Source: Streptomyces poonensis (lineage in GTDB: Bacteria; Actinomycetota; Actinomycetes; Streptomycetales; Streptomycetaceae). Taken from it: a stretch of DNA of 64,000 nt. The stretch is taken from positions 310,001 through 374,000 of the forward strand of contig NZ_BMVW01000007.1 in the NCBI RefSeq assembly GCF_014650915.1. Direction: 5' to 3'. Positions 18,587-26,929 of the stretch are shown one piece after another (positions within the stretch are counted from its first letter, which is position 1; each line of letters opens with the position of its first letter). Both the position numbers and the translations under genes were made by a program. Below the pieces are notes generated by a model. The model was not told the origin of the DNA. It saw only the letters and a program-made list of their open reading frames with translations, and did not search any database.

Positions 18587-19800
18587 GCGCCGTGGCCTCC
18601 TCCCCGGGCGCGCTGGAGCGCGCCCGGGAACTGCTCCGGGAGTTCCCCGTCGCCGACGGCCACAACGACCTGCCCTGGGCCCTGCGCCAGCAGGTCCGCT
18701 ACGACCTGGCCGCCCGCGACATCGCCACCGACCAGAGCACCCACCTGCACACGGACCTGGCGCGGCTGCGCGCGGGCGGGGTCGGGGCGCAGTTCTGGTC
18801 CGTGTACGTCCGCTCGGACCTGCCCGGACCGGTCACCGCGACCCTCGAACAGATCGACTGCGTACGGCAGCTGATCGACCGCCACCCCGGCGATCTGCGG
18901 GCCGCGCTGACCGCCGCCGACATGGAAGCGGCGCGCGCTGAGGGCCGTATCGCGTCCCTGATGGGCGCCGAGGGCGGCCACTCCATCGACAACTCCCTCG
19001 CCACGCTGCGGCAGCTGTACGAGCTGGGCGTGCGCTACATGACGCTCACCCACAACGACAACAACGCGTGGGCGGACTCGGCGACCGACGAGCCGGGCGT
19101 GGGCGGTCTGTCGGCCTTCGGCCGCGAGGTCGTCAAGGAGATGAACCGGCTCGGCATGCTGGTCGACCTCTCCCACGTGGCCGCCACCACCATGCGGGCC
19201 GCGCTCGACACGTCCGTCGCGCCGGTGATCTTCTCCCACTCCTCCGCGCGCGCGGTGTGCGACCACCCGCGCAACGTCCCGGACGACGTGCTGGAGCGGC
19301 TGCCCGCCAACGGGGGAGTGGCGATGGTGACGTTCGTGCCGAAGTTCGTGCTCCAGGCGGCGGTGGAGTGGACGAGGGCCGCCGACGAGAACATGCGCGC
19401 CCACGGCTTCCACCACCTCGACACCACCGCCGAGGCGATGCAGGTGCACCGCGCCTTCGAGGAGACCCGCCCGCGCCCGGTCGCCACGGTGTCCACGGTC
19501 GCCGACCACCTGGACCACATGCGCGAGGTGGCCGGCATCGACCACCTCGGCATCGACGGCGACTACGACGGCACGGCCTTCACCCCGGACGGCCTCGACG
19601 ACGTCTCCGGCTATCCGAACCTGATCGCCGAACTGCTGGACCGCGGCTGGTCGCGCACCGACCTCGCCAAGCTGACCTGGCAGAACGCGGTCCGGGTGCT
19701 GGGCGCGGCCGAGGACGTGGCACGGGACCTGCGCTCCCGTACGGCCCCGTCGAACGCCACGATCGAACAGCTGGACGGCATCGAGCGGCCGGCCGGCTGA
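18583..19800 (+). CDS. Membrane-dipeptidase-type M19 peptidase
   Basis: The 405-residue protein is a zinc-dependent M19 dipeptidase. The beta/alpha-barrel metal ligands are intact: H27 and D29 in DGHNDLPW, E130 in MGAEGGHS, H198 in VDLSHVA, H219 in FSHSSARAV and D325 in GIDGDYDG. From memory, the S. coelicolor counterpart (Sco3058) has a solved structure and is described as the closest bacterial relative of human renal dipeptidase, cleaving L-Xaa-D-Xaa dipeptides. No signal peptide is visible, so it is probably cytosolic. GTG 18583 overlaps the purE stop. A strong hairpin follows. Confidence 0.94.
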   Translation: MSAVASSPGALERARELLREFPVADGHNDLPWALRQQVRYDLAARDIATDQSTHLHTDLARLRAGGVGAQFWSVYVRSDLPGPVTATLEQIDCVRQLIDRHPGDLRAALTAADMEAARAEGRIASLMGAEGGHSIDNSLATLRQLYELGVRYMTLTHNDNNAWADSATDEPGVGGLSAFGREVVKEMNRLGMLVDLSHVAATTMRAALDTSVAPVIFSHSSARAVCDHPRNVPDDVLERLPANGGVAMVTFVPKFVLQAAVEWTRAADENMRAHGFHHLDTTAEAMQVHRAFEETRPRPVATVSTVADHLDHMREVAGIDHLGIDGDYDGTAFTPDGLDDVSGYPNLIAELLDRGWSRTDLAKLTWQNAVRVLGAAEDVARDLRSRTAPSNATIEQLDGIERPAG

Positions 19801-19806
19801 CGCACG

Positions 19807-19842
19807 CGCGCGGGGCCCCCGGTGTGCCGGGCGCCCCGCGCG
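19807..19842. terminator. GC-rich hairpin after the M19 dipeptidase
   Basis: CGCGCGGGGC (19807-19816) pairs with GCCCCGCGCG (19833-19842), continuing inwards through CCCGG/CCGGG around TGTG with one C/C mismatch. It separates the active from the degenerate M19 gene. Confidence 0.7.
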
Positions 19843-19939
19843 GCCGTACCCCCGAACGCTCCACCCACCAGGAAGCCTCCCGGCCTTCCGTGCCACGGTG
19901 ACGGTACCGAGACGTACCGCTCACCCACGGAGTCCCGTC

Positions 19940-21100
19940 ATGGCCGACCTGCACGACGAACTGCGCGAGCCAACGGAGGTCGGTGAGCTCGACCCGCCCG
20001 CCGCCCGGCCCGGGCGGCACCCCGGACAGAGTCCGCCCGGAGCTCCCGCCGCATCCGCCACCGGCACCTCCGACATCCCCGCCGACCTGCTGCCCGACCT
20101 CCTGACACGGGCCCACGCCCTCCTCGCCGCGCACCCCGTCGCCGACGGCTACAGCGGGCTGCCCCGGGCGCTGCGCCGGCTGCACTGGTACGACCTGGAG
20201 CTCGGCGAGGGCGCCGTGGACACCGATGTGCCGCGGCTGCGCAGGGGGCACGTGGGGGCGCTGTTCTGCGCGCTGCACCTGCCGGACGGGCTGAGCGGCG
20301 AGCGGGCCGTCAGCGCCACCCTGGAGCAGATGGACGTGGTCCGGACGGCGGTGCGCGCCCACCCGGAGGCGCTGCGGCTCGCCCAGGGCGCCGGGCAGAC
20401 CGCCGACGCGCGCAACTGCGGCCGGACCGCCGTCCTCCTCGGGCCCGCGAGTGCCGTCGCGCTCGGGGACTCGCCCGGCATCCTGCGCTGTCTGCACGCG
20501 CTCGGCCTGAAGGTGCTCACGCTGTCCGGCGTCTCCTGGGCGGGCGAGGCCGGGCCGACCGCGTTCGGCGAGGAGATGGTGCGGGAGATGAACCGCCTCG
20601 GCGTGCTCGCCGATCTCTCCGGTGCCTCGGACGCCACGGCCGCCCGGGTGCTCACGGTGTCCCGGGCCCCGGTGGTGTGCGCCAGGTCGGGGGCCCGCGC
20701 GCTGCGGCCGCACCCGGCGAACCTGCCCGACGACCTGCTCCGGCGGCTGGGCGTCGCCCGGGGCCTGTGCCTGGTGCCGCTCACCGCCGAGCAGACCGGC
20801 CCGTCCGTCCGGGACGTCGCCGACCACCTCGACCACGTACGCGCGCTGGCGGGCCCGGAGTGCGTCGGCCTGTCGGGGACGTACGACTCCGGGACCACCC
20901 ATCCGCAGGACCTAGCCGACGCCTCCTGCTACCCGCACCTCATCGCCGAACTCCTCCTGCGGGGCTGGCCCGAGGACCACCTGACCCGGCTCACCTGGGG
21001 CAACGTCCAGCGCGTGCTGCGCGGCGCGGACTTCGCGGCCCGGGCCGTCCAGCAGCGCAAGCAGCCGTCCACGGCGCGGATCACGGAGCTGGACGGGTAG
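19940..21100 (+). CDS. M19 dipeptidase-like pseudoenzyme
   Basis: The 386-residue protein aligns by eye along its full length with the M19 enzyme just upstream (LEQMDVVR, EMVREMNRLGVLADLS, LIAELLLRGWPEDHLTRLTW). Every metal position is changed. DGHND is DGYSG (71-73), the Glu of GAEGG is lost in GPASA, the His of DLSHV is Gly228, the His of FSHSS is Arg249, and the Asp of GIDGD is Ser in GLSGTYD. Catalysis by the family mechanism is therefore unlikely. The frame is intact and Streptomyces-like in codon use, so it is probably expressed. ATG 19940 follows GGAG. Residues 1-50 are a Pro/Ala-rich tail. It may be regulatory or a binding partner. Confidence 0.85.
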   Translation: MADLHDELREPTEVGELDPPAARPGRHPGQSPPGAPAASATGTSDIPADLLPDLLTRAHALLAAHPVADGYSGLPRALRRLHWYDLELGEGAVDTDVPRLRRGHVGALFCALHLPDGLSGERAVSATLEQMDVVRTAVRAHPEALRLAQGAGQTADARNCGRTAVLLGPASAVALGDSPGILRCLHALGLKVLTLSGVSWAGEAGPTAFGEEMVREMNRLGVLADLSGASDATAARVLTVSRAPVVCARSGARALRPHPANLPDDLLRRLGVARGLCLVPLTAEQTGPSVRDVADHLDHVRALAGPECVGLSGTYDSGTTHPQDLADASCYPHLIAELLLRGWPEDHLTRLTWGNVQRVLRGADFAARAVQQRKQPSTARITELDG

Positions 21101-21130
21101 CCGCCCGCGCGCGTGGTCACTTCGGCGTGG

Positions 21131-21523
21131 TCACTCCGACTCGATCCGGCACAGGCAGAACGGATGCCCCGCCGGGTCGGCGTACACCCGGAAGTCCTTC
21201 TTCACGTCGTCCTCCAGGTCCAGCGGCCGGGCGCCCAGCGCCAGCACCTTCGCGTGCGCCGCGTCGACCTCCTCCCAGGTGCTCCCCGCGTCGAAGTCCA
21301 GGTGGAACTGCTGCGAGTTGAGGTCGGCGCGCGGCCACTCCGGCGGGGTGTACCCGGGCGCCCGCTGGAAGGCGAGCCGTGGCCCGTCCGGAATCTGCAG
21401 GACGACCCAGTCGTCGTCCTCCGCACGCGGGGTGCCGCCGCCGACCCGGGCGTAGAAGTCGGCGAGGGAGTGCGGATCGGGGCAGTCGACGACGACGGAA
21501 CGGAGACGTGCCACAGCTGTCAT
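21131..21523 (-). CDS. VOC (glyoxalase-like) protein 1
   Basis: The 130-residue protein is a single vicinal-oxygen-chelate domain: VVVDCPDPHSLADFYARVGG at the start, then VVLQIPDGPRLAFQ, NSQQFHLDFDA and FRVYADPAGHPFCLC at the end. Members include glyoxalases, extradiol dioxygenases and antibiotic-binding proteins, and the substrate is not predictable here. It lies 13 nt downstream of a paralogue in the same operon and converges on the M19 pseudoenzyme. Confidence 0.85.
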   Translation of the reverse strand: MTAVARLRSVVVDCPDPHSLADFYARVGGGTPRAEDDDWVVLQIPDGPRLAFQRAPGYTPPEWPRADLNSQQFHLDFDAGSTWEEVDAAHAKVLALGARPLDLEDDVKKDFRVYADPAGHPFCLCRIESE

Positions 21524-21536
21524 AAGCCCTCCCGGC

Positions 21537-21902
21537 TCAGCAGGCGCAGAGACAGAACGGGTGCCCAGCGGGGTCCGCGTAAACCCGCCAGTTCCGCGAC
21601 CGGTCCTCCGTGTCCAGCGGCTTCGCCCCGAGCCCCAGCACGGCCTCCTCGGCCGCGTCGAGGTCCGGCACGTTCAGATCCAGGTGGAACTGCTGCGAGT
21701 GGCCGGGCGCCGGCCACTGCGGCGGTACGTACCCCGGCGCGGCCTGGAACGCCAGCGCCCGCCCGCCGGGCAGCTTCAGGTCCACCCAGTCGCCCTCGCC
21801 CGCGCCCTCGACGGTTCCGCCGAGCAGCTCGGCGTAGAAGCGGGCGAGCGCGCGGGGGTCGGGGCAGTCCAGGACGACGACGCCCAGTTCGGCGACGGCC
21901 AT
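21537..21902 (-). CDS. VOC (glyoxalase-like) protein 2
   Basis: The 121-residue paralogue of the next gene has the same plan: VVVLDCPDPRALARFYAELL, VDLKLPGGRALAFQ, SQQFHLDLNVPDLD and WRVYADPAGHPFCLCAC. ATG 21902 follows GAGGAGGAAG. The pair arose by tandem duplication but has diverged to roughly half identity by eye. It is transcribed away from the CGNR-type regulator across a 95-bp region full of GGTTAC palindromes, which makes control by that regulator likely. Confidence 0.86.
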   Translation of the reverse strand: MAVAELGVVVLDCPDPRALARFYAELLGGTVEGAGEGDWVDLKLPGGRALAFQAAPGYVPPQWPAPGHSQQFHLDLNVPDLDAAEEAVLGLGAKPLDTEDRSRNWRVYADPAGHPFCLCAC

Positions 21903-21926
21903 GACTTCCTCCTCGAAGTCGGGGAA

Positions 21927-21963
21927 CGGTTACCCGAAGAGTCGGGTAACCGGTAACGGTTAC
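21927..21963. promoter_or_regulatory. Overlapping palindromic operator (GGTTAC half-sites)
   Basis: CGGTTACCCGA (21927-21937) and TCGGGTAACCG (21942-21952) form a perfect 11-bp inverted repeat with a 4-nt spacer. GTAACCG (21946-21952) and CGGTTAC (21957-21963) form a second one. Three half-sites in alternating orientation thus lie between divergent VOC and CGNR genes. Confidence 0.75.
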
Positions 21964-21984
21964 TGCATGCTGCCGTATCGGGGG

Positions 21985-22000
21985 TAACGTCGCAAGCATG
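21985..22000 (+). promoter_or_regulatory. Leaderless-type -10 element of the CGNR gene
   Basis: TAACGT (21985-21990), 7 nt, then ATG 21998. The operator palindromes lie just upstream, over the expected -35 region. Confidence 0.55.
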
Positions 22001-22498
22001 AGTGAGCGATCGCCCGCGCCGGGGGGCCTGGCTCTGGTCCAGTCCCTGGTGAACACGCTGGACGTCGAGACGGGCGCCGACTCGCTCGACACGGCCGAGG
22101 GCCGGGCGCCCTTCGGGCTGACGGCGGACGACCTGCCGGGCGCCCGCGAACTGCGCGAGTCGCTCCGCGCGGCCCTGCTCGCCCACGCCGGCCACCCGCC
22201 GCACCGCGCGGTGACCCCGCTGGGCGAGCTGCTGTCCGGGGCCCCGCTGCTGGTCACGGTCGGCACGGAGGACGGCTCGGCGGCCCTCGTCCCCGCCGAC
22301 GGGCATTCCCTGCTCTCCCGGGTCGCCGCCGCCGTCGCCGAGGCGCTGGTCGCCGGCACCTGGCTGCGGCTCAAGGCGTGCGAGGCCGCCGACTGTCTCT
22401 GGGCGTACTACGACCGCAGCCCGGCCGGACGCGGCCGCTGGTGCTCGATGCAGGTGTGCGGGGCCCGCGCGAAGATGCGCCGTTACCGGGCCAAGTAG
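21998..22498 (+). CDS. CGNR zinc-finger (ABATE-type) regulator
   Basis: The 166-residue protein has an N-terminal ABATE-like domain (LVNTLDVETGADSLDT, then the VTPLGELLSG region) and a C-terminal zinc finger, about 127-163: KACEAADCLWAYYDRSPAGR, then WCSMQVCGARAKMRRYR. The four Cys in C-x4-C ... C-x4-C match the CGNR finger, but the signature reads CGAR rather than CGNR. The family is found in actinobacterial DNA-binding regulators of unknown ligand. Palindromes over its own promoter suggest autoregulation together with control of the VOC pair. Confidence 0.87.
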   Translation: MSERSPAPGGLALVQSLVNTLDVETGADSLDTAEGRAPFGLTADDLPGARELRESLRAALLAHAGHPPHRAVTPLGELLSGAPLLVTVGTEDGSAALVPADGHSLLSRVAAAVAEALVAGTWLRLKACEAADCLWAYYDRSPAGRGRWCSMQVCGARAKMRRYRAK

Positions 22499-22553
22499 CC
22501 GGATGCGACAAAAGGCGGCAAGGAAGCACAGGCAAGTGGTGCAGAATGCGACA

Positions 22554-22594
22554 GACGCCGGTCCTGCCGACTGAGCCTCGGCCGGACCGGCGTC
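22554..22594. terminator. Bidirectional hairpin between CGNR gene and ugd
   Basis: GACGCCGGTC (22554-22563) pairs with GACCGGCGTC (22585-22594). An inner GCCGA/TCGGC stem sits around CTGAGCC. The flanking genes are convergent. Confidence 0.75.
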
Positions 22595-22636
22595 CTTCCA
22601 CGCGTCCTGCGGTCTTCCGGTTGCGGTCTCCCGGGA

Positions 22637-23980
22637 TCAGGCGGTGGGCCGCCCCATCGCCCGGTACGTCCACCCCGCGCGGCGCCACAGCTCCGGGTCC
22701 AGCGCGTTGCGGCCGTCGAGGACCAGGCGCTGCGCCGCCACCTCGCCCAGCTCCTCCGGGTCCAGCTCGCGGAACTCCCGCCACTCCGTCAGGTGCAGCA
22801 CGATGTCGGCGCCCCGCACCGCCTCCAGCGCGGACTCGGCGTACCCGAGCGTCGGGAACACCCGCCGGGCGTTCTCCATGCCCTTCGGGTCGTACACCGT
22901 GACCTGGCCGCCCTGGAGGTGGATCTGCCCGGCCACGTTCAGCGCCGGGGAGTCCCGTACGTCGTCGGAGTCGGGCTTGAACGTGGCGCCGAGCACCGCG
23001 ACCCGCTTGCCGAGGAACGGCCCGCCGCCGAGCGCCCGCCGGGCCAGCTCCACCATCTGGCCGCGCTGGCGCATGTTGATGGAGTCGATCTCGCGGAGGA
23101 ACGTCAGCGCCTGGTCGGCGCCCAGCTCGCCGGCGCGCGCCATGAACGCCCGGATGTCCTTCGGCAGACAGCCGCCGCCGAAGCCGATGCCGGCCCGCAG
23201 AAACTTCTTGCCGATCCGGTCGTCGTACCCGATGGCCTCCGCGAGCTTGGCGACGTCGCCGTCCGCGGCCTCGCACACCTCCGCCATCGCGTTGATGAAG
23301 GAGATCTTCGTGGCGAGGAAGGAGTTCGCCGCGGTCTTCACCAGTTCGGCGGTCGGGAAGTCGGTCACCACGAACGGCGAGCCCTCGCCGACCGGCGTCG
23401 CGTACACCTCGCGCAGCAGCTTCTCCGCCCGCTCGCTGCGCACGCCCACCACGATCCGGTCCGGGTGCAGCGTGTCCTCGACGGCGAAGCCCTCCCGCAG
23501 GAACTCGGGGTTCCAGGCCAGCTCGGCGTCCTCCCCGGCGGGCGCGTGCTCGGCGAGGTACGCGGCCAGCCGGTCCGCCGAGCCGACGGGCACCGTGGAC
23601 TTGCCGACGACCAGGGCGGGGCCCCGCAGGTGCGGTGCGAGCGCGCTGACCGCGGCATCGACGTAACTCATGTCGCAGGCGTACTCGCCGCGCCGCTGCG
23701 GGGTGTTGACGCAGATGAAGTGGATGTCGCCGAACTCCGCCAGCTCGGCGTAGTCGGTGGTGAACCGCAGCCGCCCGGTCGACCCCTCGATACCGGCCAC
23801 GTGCTTGCGCAGCAGCTCCTCGAGTCCCGGCTCGTACATGGGGACCTCGCCCCGCCGGAGCATGTCGATCTTCTCCGGCACGACATCGAGCCCGAGCACC
23901 TCGAAGCCGAGCTCGGCCATGGCCGCGGCGTGCGTGGCCCCGAGGTAGCCGGTGCCGATCACAGTGATCTTGAGGGCCAT
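22637..23980 (-). CDS. ugd: UDP-glucose 6-dehydrogenase
   Basis: The enzyme oxidises UDP-glucose to UDP-glucuronate with two NAD+. The 447-residue protein from ATG 23980 (CAGGAG upstream) starts KITVIGTGYLGATHAAAMAE, the NAD-binding loop. It contains CVNTPQ, KSTVPVGSADRL, WNPEFLREG, the catalytic Cys in GFGGGCLPKDIRAF (about residue 270) and GATFKPDSDDVRDSPAL in the UDP-binding domain. UDP-GDP-mannose dehydrogenase family membership is clear. UDP-glucose is the most common substrate but is not proven. UDP-glucuronate would feed envelope polysaccharide or natural-product sugars. Confidence 0.9.
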   Translation of the reverse strand: MALKITVIGTGYLGATHAAAMAELGFEVLGLDVVPEKIDMLRRGEVPMYEPGLEELLRKHVAGIEGSTGRLRFTTDYAELAEFGDIHFICVNTPQRRGEYACDMSYVDAAVSALAPHLRGPALVVGKSTVPVGSADRLAAYLAEHAPAGEDAELAWNPEFLREGFAVEDTLHPDRIVVGVRSERAEKLLREVYATPVGEGSPFVVTDFPTAELVKTAANSFLATKISFINAMAEVCEAADGDVAKLAEAIGYDDRIGKKFLRAGIGFGGGCLPKDIRAFMARAGELGADQALTFLREIDSINMRQRGQMVELARRALGGGPFLGKRVAVLGATFKPDSDDVRDSPALNVAGQIHLQGGQVTVYDPKGMENARRVFPTLGYAESALEAVRGADIVLHLTEWREFRELDPEELGEVAAQRLVLDGRNALDPELWRRAGWTYRAMGRPTA

Positions 23981-24018
23981 TAAGTGCTCCTGGGAGAAAC
24001 GGCTTGCACGTGCGGTGC

Positions 24019-24043
24019 CTGAGCATAACCGGGGCGTGCTCAG
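24019..24043 (-). promoter_or_regulatory. Candidate ugd promoter with inverted repeat
   Basis: On the minus strand TATGCT (24027-24022) is a -10 candidate ~40 nt before the ugd start. It is overlapped by the inverted repeat CTGAGCA (24019-24025) / TGCTCAG (24037-24043). No clear -35 is visible. Confidence 0.4.
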
Positions 24044-24107
24044 CCACCTCACGGGGCAGTTTTCCCCTTGTCGCCAAGCTCACGTACCTGTCGCGTGAGC
24101 CGGCCTC

Positions 24108-24113
24108 TAAAAT
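24108..24113 (+). promoter_or_regulatory. Candidate -10 of the acyl-CoA dehydrogenase gene
   Basis: TAAAAT stands out in GC-rich surroundings and lies ~58 nt before the TTG start. No good -35 was seen. Confidence 0.4.
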
Positions 24114-24170
24114 TCGTGTTACTTAACGGTAATTAGCGTCAGCACCACAGTGTTCTGGGAGCGTGAGACC

Positions 24171-25328
24171 TTGGCCGGATCGGCTGACTTCGACCTGTAC
24201 CGCCCGTCCGAGGAGCACGACATGCTCCGTGACGCGATCCGTTCCCTCGCCGAGGCGAAGATCGCGCCGTACGCCGCCGCCGTGGACGAGGAGGCCCGCT
24301 TCCCGCAGGAGGCGCTCGACGCGCTCGTCGCCAACGACCTGCACGCGGTCCACGTGCCGGAGGAATACGGCGGCGCCGGCGCGGACGCGCTCGCCACGGT
24401 GATCGTCATCGAGGAGGTCGCGCGCGTCTGTGCCTCCTCCTCCCTGATCCCGGCGGTGAACAAGCTGGGCTCCCTGCCGGTGATCCTCTCCGGCTCGGAG
24501 GAACTGAAGAAGAAGTACATGACCCCGCTCGCCAAGGGCGACGCGATGTTCTCGTACTGCCTCTCCGAGCCGGACGCGGGTTCCGACGCGGCCGGCATGA
24601 AGACCCGCGCCGTACGGGACGGGGACTTCTACGTCCTCAACGGCGTCAAGCGCTGGATCACCAACGCCGGCGTCAGCGACTACTACACGGTCATGGCCGT
24701 GACGGACCCCGAGAAGCGCTCCAAGGGCATCAGCGCGTTCGTCGTCGAGAAGGGCGACGAGGGCGTGTCCTTCGGCGCCCCGGAGAAGAAGCTCGGCATC
24801 AAGGGTTCCCCGACCCGCGAGGTCTACTTCGACAACGTCCGCATCCCCGCCGACCGCATGATCGGCGAGGAGGGCACCGGCTTCGCCACGGCGATGAAGA
24901 CCCTGGACCACACCCGCATCACCATCGCCGCCCAGGCCCTCGGCATCGCCCAGGGCGCCCTCGACTACGCCAAGGGCTACGTCAAGGAGCGCAAGCAGTT
25001 CGGCAAGCCGATCGCCGACTTCCAGGGCATCCAGTTCATGCTCGCCGACATGGCCATGAAGATCTCGGCCGCCCGCGCCCTGACCTACCAGGCCGCCGCC
25101 GCCTCCGAGCGCGGCGACGCCGACCTCACCTACCAGGGCGCCGCCGCCAAGTGCTTCGCCTCGGACGTGGCGATGGAGGTCACGACGGACGCGGTGCAGC
25201 TGCTGGGCGGCTACGGCTACACGCGGGACTATCCGGTGGAGCGCATGATGCGAGACGCCAAGATCACCCAGATCTACGAGGGCACGAACCAGGTCCAGCG
25301 CATCGTGATGGCGCGGAACCTGCCGTAA
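24171..25328 (+). CDS. Acyl-CoA dehydrogenase (FadE25-like)
   Basis: This FAD-dependent enzyme makes the 2,3-double bond of acyl-CoA. From TTG 24171 (GGGAG 9 nt upstream) it has 385 residues. GTG 24150 is an alternative start that adds seven residues. Family blocks are VPEEYGGAGADALATVIVIE, YCLSEPDAGSDAAGMKT, RWITNAGVSDYY and QLLGGYGYTRDYPVERMMRD. The catalytic Glu is at the usual C-terminal site in IYEGTNQVQR (about E370), as in short-chain acyl-CoA dehydrogenases. A close relative (fadE25) also lies near purE/purK in mycobacteria. Chain-length preference cannot be read from the sequence. Confidence 0.93.
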   Translation: MAGSADFDLYRPSEEHDMLRDAIRSLAEAKIAPYAAAVDEEARFPQEALDALVANDLHAVHVPEEYGGAGADALATVIVIEEVARVCASSSLIPAVNKLGSLPVILSGSEELKKKYMTPLAKGDAMFSYCLSEPDAGSDAAGMKTRAVRDGDFYVLNGVKRWITNAGVSDYYTVMAVTDPEKRSKGISAFVVEKGDEGVSFGAPEKKLGIKGSPTREVYFDNVRIPADRMIGEEGTGFATAMKTLDHTRITIAAQALGIAQGALDYAKGYVKERKQFGKPIADFQGIQFMLADMAMKISAARALTYQAAAASERGDADLTYQGAAAKCFASDVAMEVTTDAVQLLGGYGYTRDYPVERMMRDAKITQIYEGTNQVQRIVMARNLP

Positions 25329-25355
25329 CCCGCCGGTTTGGGTTCGGGTGACGAC

Positions 25356-25387
25356 ACGGCCTTGGCGGCGCGGTCCGCCAAGGCCGT
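25356..25387. terminator. 13-bp perfect hairpin at the island's left edge
   Basis: ACGGCCTTGGCGG (25356-25368) pairs exactly with CCGCCAAGGCCGT (25375-25387) around a 6-nt loop, between the convergent acyl-CoA dehydrogenase and ATPase genes. Confidence 0.9.
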
Positions 25388-25395
25388 TCTCGTTG

Positions 25396-25803
25396 TCACC
25401 CGTGCAGCTCGAACCAGGTGACCTTGCCCGTTCCGATCGCTGCTGCCCGACTGCCCCACGCCTGGGCGCACTGGTTCACCAGTAACAAGCCACGTCCTCC
25501 CTCAAGGGTGGCCCCGCTGGATGTCGGACGCGGCAAGACATCGCTCTCATCGCACACGCTGACGCGCAGCGTGCCGTTGCCCCACTGCACGCGCACGGTC
25601 GCGGGACCGGCGGCGTAGCGGTACGCGTTCCCGCACAGCTCACTGGTCAACAACTCCGTGGTGTCGACAAGACCGGGCAGCGAGTGGCGGGTGAGGATCG
25701 AGCGCACGGTGCTGCGGGCGACGCCGGGGCCAAGGACGTGGTGGGGGAGGGTGAGGTGGTACTCCCAGGAGTCGTCCGGTGGTCGGGGATGAGGCTCACT
25801 CAT
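25396..25803 (-). CDS. GHKL ATP-binding regulatory protein (RsbW-like)
   Basis: The 135-residue protein from ATG 25803 (GGGAG, 8 nt) is a lone GHKL ATPase: N-box ELLTSELCGNAYRYA, G1-like SVCDESDVLPRP and G2-like LEGGRGLLLVNQCAQAWG. Such small anti-sigma-like ATPases are abundant in Streptomyces and frequently sit beside XRE/DUF5753 and DUF397 genes, exactly as here, where the XRE gene is divergent 251 bp away. It may phosphorylate or sequester a partner in that module rather than a sigma factor, because no STAS gene is adjacent. Confidence 0.82.
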   Translation of the reverse strand: MSEPHPRPPDDSWEYHLTLPHHVLGPGVARSTVRSILTRHSLPGLVDTTELLTSELCGNAYRYAAGPATVRVQWGNGTLRVSVCDESDVLPRPTSSGATLEGGRGLLLVNQCAQAWGSRAAAIGTGKVTWFELHG

Positions 25804-26054
25804 CGTGGAACTCCCTTGCGGCTGTCGGGATGGGGCACGCCTGCTCACGTGGTGGCGCCGTCGCCTGCCGCATGGGGTGCGGAGGCGGTGCTCTTCCGGA
25901 GTCGTGAGGGACGTGGGGGAGCGCTCTGTCTTCGACGGTAGAAGCGGGAAGTTCTGAGGTGCAACATTCTGCGGTGGCTTCACCCGACCGTGTGACTAGA
26001 CCTATGCAGGGCCTGGCGTGAGACTCAACTAGCGCTATCAGTCAGGGAGTCCGC

Positions 26055-26918
26055 ATGCCGCCCAGGAGATACCCCACCGTCCGTCAGAAGCGTCTGGGGG
26101 CAGAGCTGCGCAGACTGCGGGAGGCCGCAGGCCTTTCCGGAGAACAGGCTGCCGAGATCCTCGAGTGCAGCAAAGGAAAGATCAGCCGCATTGAGACAGG
26201 CATGAGCGGGATCCGCGCAGCGGAGCTGAAGGCCCTGCTACAGGCGTACGACGTCGACGACAGCGAGCTTGTCGAAGCGCTGACGGAGATGGCACGTGAA
26301 GGCCGTCGTCGCAACTGGTGGAACCAGTACGAAAGTGTGCTGCCGCCGGGTTTCGCCGACCTTGCCGAGTTGGAGGCGAAGGCCCTCAGCCTGCACTCCT
26401 GGGAGACGGTTCTCGTCCCCGGCCTCCTGCAGACGCCTGACTACATGCGGGTCCTGTTCCGACGCGGCCGGATTGAGCCACCCGAGGACGAGGTGGAGGC
26501 TCATGTACGTGGACGGATGCACCGCCAGCACGTCATGCATGGCGGTGATGCGACGCCAGACCTGTGGTTCGTGCTGTACGAGGCCGTGCTTCACGCCAGG
26601 TTCGGCGGCCTGGGCGTGATGCGGGAACAACTGTTGCACCTGACCCGGATGGCGCAGCACGACCATGTGACGTTGCAGGTGCTGCCGTACACGACCGACT
26701 CCCATCGAGGAGTGAACGGTCCTTTCGGCATCGTAGGCATGCCCGACACCGGCATGGACGTGGTGCGTGCGGAGACTGCGCTGTCCTCCCTGTACGTGCA
26801 GGACCATGCTCAAGTGGCGGCCTATAAGCTTATGTTCGACCAGTTGAGGGCGGTCGCCCTCGGTCCGGGACCGTCGCTGAAGCTCATACGGGACGTGGCC
26901 GAGGGGCTCCGAGTCTGA
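26055..26918 (+). CDS. XRE-family regulator with DUF5753 (Scr1/WhiJ type)
   Basis: The 287-residue protein from ATG 26055 (GGGAG upstream) starts with a helix-turn-helix, about 15-70 (ELRRLREAAGLSGEQAAEIL, SKGKISRIETG). A DUF5753 domain, about 100-285, follows, with LVPGLLQTPDYMRVLF, LHLTRMAQHDHVTLQVLPY and GPFGIVGMPDTGMDVV. These regulators occur with a small DUF397 protein, as in the whiJ group of developmental loci, and some pairs are described as antitoxin-like. The DUF397 gene follows after 11 nt and the ATPase is divergent, completing the usual trio. Confidence 0.9.
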   Translation: MPPRRYPTVRQKRLGAELRRLREAAGLSGEQAAEILECSKGKISRIETGMSGIRAAELKALLQAYDVDDSELVEALTEMAREGRRRNWWNQYESVLPPGFADLAELEAKALSLHSWETVLVPGLLQTPDYMRVLFRRGRIEPPEDEVEAHVRGRMHRQHVMHGGDATPDLWFVLYEAVLHARFGGLGVMREQLLHLTRMAQHDHVTLQVLPYTTDSHRGVNGPFGIVGMPDTGMDVVRAETALSSLYVQDHAQVAAYKLMFDQLRAVALGPGPSLKLIRDVAEGLRV

Positions 26919-26929
26919 GCGAGGTACAG

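Noticed and set aside
19800..19939. Frame decay explaining the degenerate M19 gene
   Set aside because: The gene is full length, has its own GGAG-supported ATG and keeps Streptomyces codon bias. It is a pseudoenzyme, not a pseudogene.
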